NCBI GenBank assembly: GCA_012839665.1 | Contig: DUMX01000128.1 | Span: 1-8,101 of the forward strand | Source of the DNA: Gelria sp. | GTDB lineage: Bacteria; Bacillota; Syntrophomonadia; Syntrophomonadales; Syntrophomonadaceae | DNA: 8,101 nt | Reading direction: 5' to 3' | Shown here: piece by piece, positions 7,464-8,101 of the stretch | How positions within the stretch are numbered: position 1 is the first letter of the stretch | Layout: every line of letters begins with the position of its first letter | Translations under genes and position numbers: made by a program | The notes under the pieces: model-generated | Database searches by the model: none | What the model was told of the DNA's origin: nothing | What the model saw: only the letters and a program-made list of their open reading frames with translations

Positions 7464-7481
7464 GACAGCTCCGGGGCTGTC
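7464..7481. other. GC-rich inverted repeat between the pheT terminator and the kinase promoter region
   Basis: GACAGC (7464-7469) and GCTGTC (7476-7481) pair as a 6-bp stem around TCCGGG. On the minus strand it follows the pheT terminator and is followed by AAATTAAAT rather than a T run, so it is not an intrinsic terminator by itself. It could be an operator for the kinase gene or a secondary structure protecting the pheT 3' end; nothing in the sequence decides. Confidence 0.35.
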
Positions 7482-7490
7482 CGCTGCAGA

Positions 7491-7531
7491 AAATAAAAAA
7501 AGCCGGGTTTGACCTGATACCAGCCCGGCTT
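7491..7531 (-). terminator. Intrinsic terminator of pheT
   Basis: Read on the minus strand, AAGCCGGG (7531-7524) pairs with CCCGGCTT (7507-7500) in a perfect 8-bp stem with a 16-base loop, followed at once by a T-rich tract (complement of 7491-7499). It lies 25 bases beyond the pheT stop. This is a standard Rho-independent terminator and separates pheT from the kinase gene. Confidence 0.88.
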
Positions 7532-7556
7532 ATCAGCGAAATTATAACCGATAAAT

Positions 7557-8018
7557 CTATCTTAACTCGGCTTTAAAATCTGTTTGCAGTCTCTCCATTA
7601 TCCGGTTTACACAACTGTTTATATCATTATCGGTCAGGGTTCTTTCCATAGATTGGAAGGTCAACCTGAAGGCCATACTCTTATAACCTGCAGCTACCTG
7701 CTCACCAGAGTAAAGGTCAAATACCACTACATCCTTAAGCAATTCTGTTTCTGCATCTTTAATAGCTTTAATAACGGCAGCAGCGCTAATCTCATGGGCT
7801 AAAACTACAGCAATATCCCGTTCCACTGCCGGATAGCGGGCTATTTTATCCACTGTTAAGCGCCTGCGCCTATGGGCGAATAGTTTCTCTACATCCAGCT
7901 CAAAAGCTGTACAACGCTGTTTAATATCGTAATTCTGCAATACTACAGGGTGCAGTTCACCGATTATTCCCAGTTCATCACCATAGTATTTAAGTATTGC
8001 GGACCTGCCCGGGTGATA
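7557..8018 (-). CDS. pheT: Phenylalanyl-tRNA synthetase beta subunit, C-terminal part (partial)
   Basis: PheT pairs with PheS in the (alpha-beta)2 enzyme that charges tRNA-Phe. Only the last 153 codons are present. The readable part begins with YHPGRSA and continues GDELGIIGELHPVV, the end of the catalytic-like core with its conserved HPG and GELHP motifs, then the C-terminal ferredoxin-fold anticodon-binding domain: ARYPAVERDIAVVL, VVVFDLYSG, SMAFRLTFQ and the terminal AELR. The stop is TAG (7557-7559). The frame is not truly started at the internal TTG at 7940; homology runs past it to about 8018. Beyond that point the sequence is an inverted copy of 7898-7979, giving an unrelated translation and a TAA in this frame at 8067-8069. 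The gene is thus interrupted, probably by a fold-back artefact. pheT normally exceeds 790 codons, so about four fifths is missing. Confidence 0.93.
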   Translation of the reverse strand, partial: YHPGRSAILKYYGDELGIIGELHPVVLQNYDIKQRCTAFELDVEKLFAHRRRRLTVDKIARYPAVERDIAVVLAHEISAAAVIKAIKDAETELLKDVVVFDLYSGEQVAAGYKSMAFRLTFQSMERTLTDNDINSCVNRIMERLQTDFKAELR

Positions 8019-8101
8019 GGATGAACTGGGAATAATCGGTGAACTGCACCCTGTAGTATTGCAGAATTACGATATTAAACAGCGTTGTACAGCTTTTGAG
8101 C
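7898..8101. repeat. Perfect 82-bp inverted repeat with 40-base spacer
   Basis: The left arm (7898-7979) is the exact reverse complement of the right arm (8020-8101), with no mismatch over 82 bases and a spacer at 7980-8019. The left arm and spacer read as normal pheT; the right arm does not continue pheT. The right arm runs to the last base of the window, so its full length is unknown. A 6-bp inverted match, ATCACC (7977-7982) and GGTGAT (8012-8017), sits at the turn, offset by 5 bases from the register of the arms. Full identity and gene disruption favour an amplification or assembly fold-back over an old natural repeat. Confidence 0.95.

Noticed and set aside
7557..7940. A separate 127-residue gene starting at TTG 7940
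   Set aside because: The frame and PheT homology continue upstream through GELHPVV to YHPGRS at about 8018; the TTG is internal and has no ribosome binding site.
7898..8101. Terminal inverted repeat of a transposon or a natural telomere-like hairpin
   Set aside because: Both arms are pheT coding sequence, with no transposase, target duplication or other mobile-element mark; a fold-back artefact explains it more simply.

Overview
This window looks like a stretch of core chromosome from an anaerobic, low- to mid-GC Firmicute of the class Clostridia. The reasons are the strong AGGAGG-type ribosome binding sites, the MutS2/PolX/ZapA gene set and the gene order. The Syntrophomonadaceae/Peptococcaceae area is a reasonable guess, but the sequence alone does not settle the family. 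All recognisable genes lie on the minus strand, so transcription runs from high to low coordinates.

In transcription order the window holds: the 3' part of pheT (phenylalanyl-tRNA synthetase beta chain) followed by a good intrinsic terminator; a separate gene for a three-part nucleoside kinase (TGS domain, ThrRS-like editing domain, uridine-kinase domain) followed by a 10-bp GC-rich hairpin; then zapA (cell-division factor), polX (X-family polymerase/PHP nuclease), a Nif3-family metal protein and mutS2. zapA and polX are only 3 bases apart and are probably translationally coupled. The Nif3-like gene and mutS2 follow after short gaps and probably belong to the same transcript. The pheT-zapA-polX-mutS2 neighbourhood is common in Firmicutes. 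Here cvpA, often found between zapA and polX, is absent, and the kinase and Nif3-like genes are inserted.

Non-coding sequence is sparse, with no gap above 200 bases. The 95-base polX/Nif3 gap and the first 118 bases each carry a short repeat-like motif that may be dispersed in the genome. The last ~204 bases form a perfect 82-bp inverted repeat around a 40-base spacer, which interrupts pheT. It is best read as a fold-back (chimeric) artefact at a contig end, though a real inversion cannot be excluded from sequence alone.

I see no phage, insertion sequence, CRISPR, tRNA, rRNA or defence genes, and no clear new system. The most interesting biological point is PolX: its polymerase domain has Glu at the expected third catalytic Asp and seems to lack a short conserved segment, while the PHP nuclease motifs look intact.
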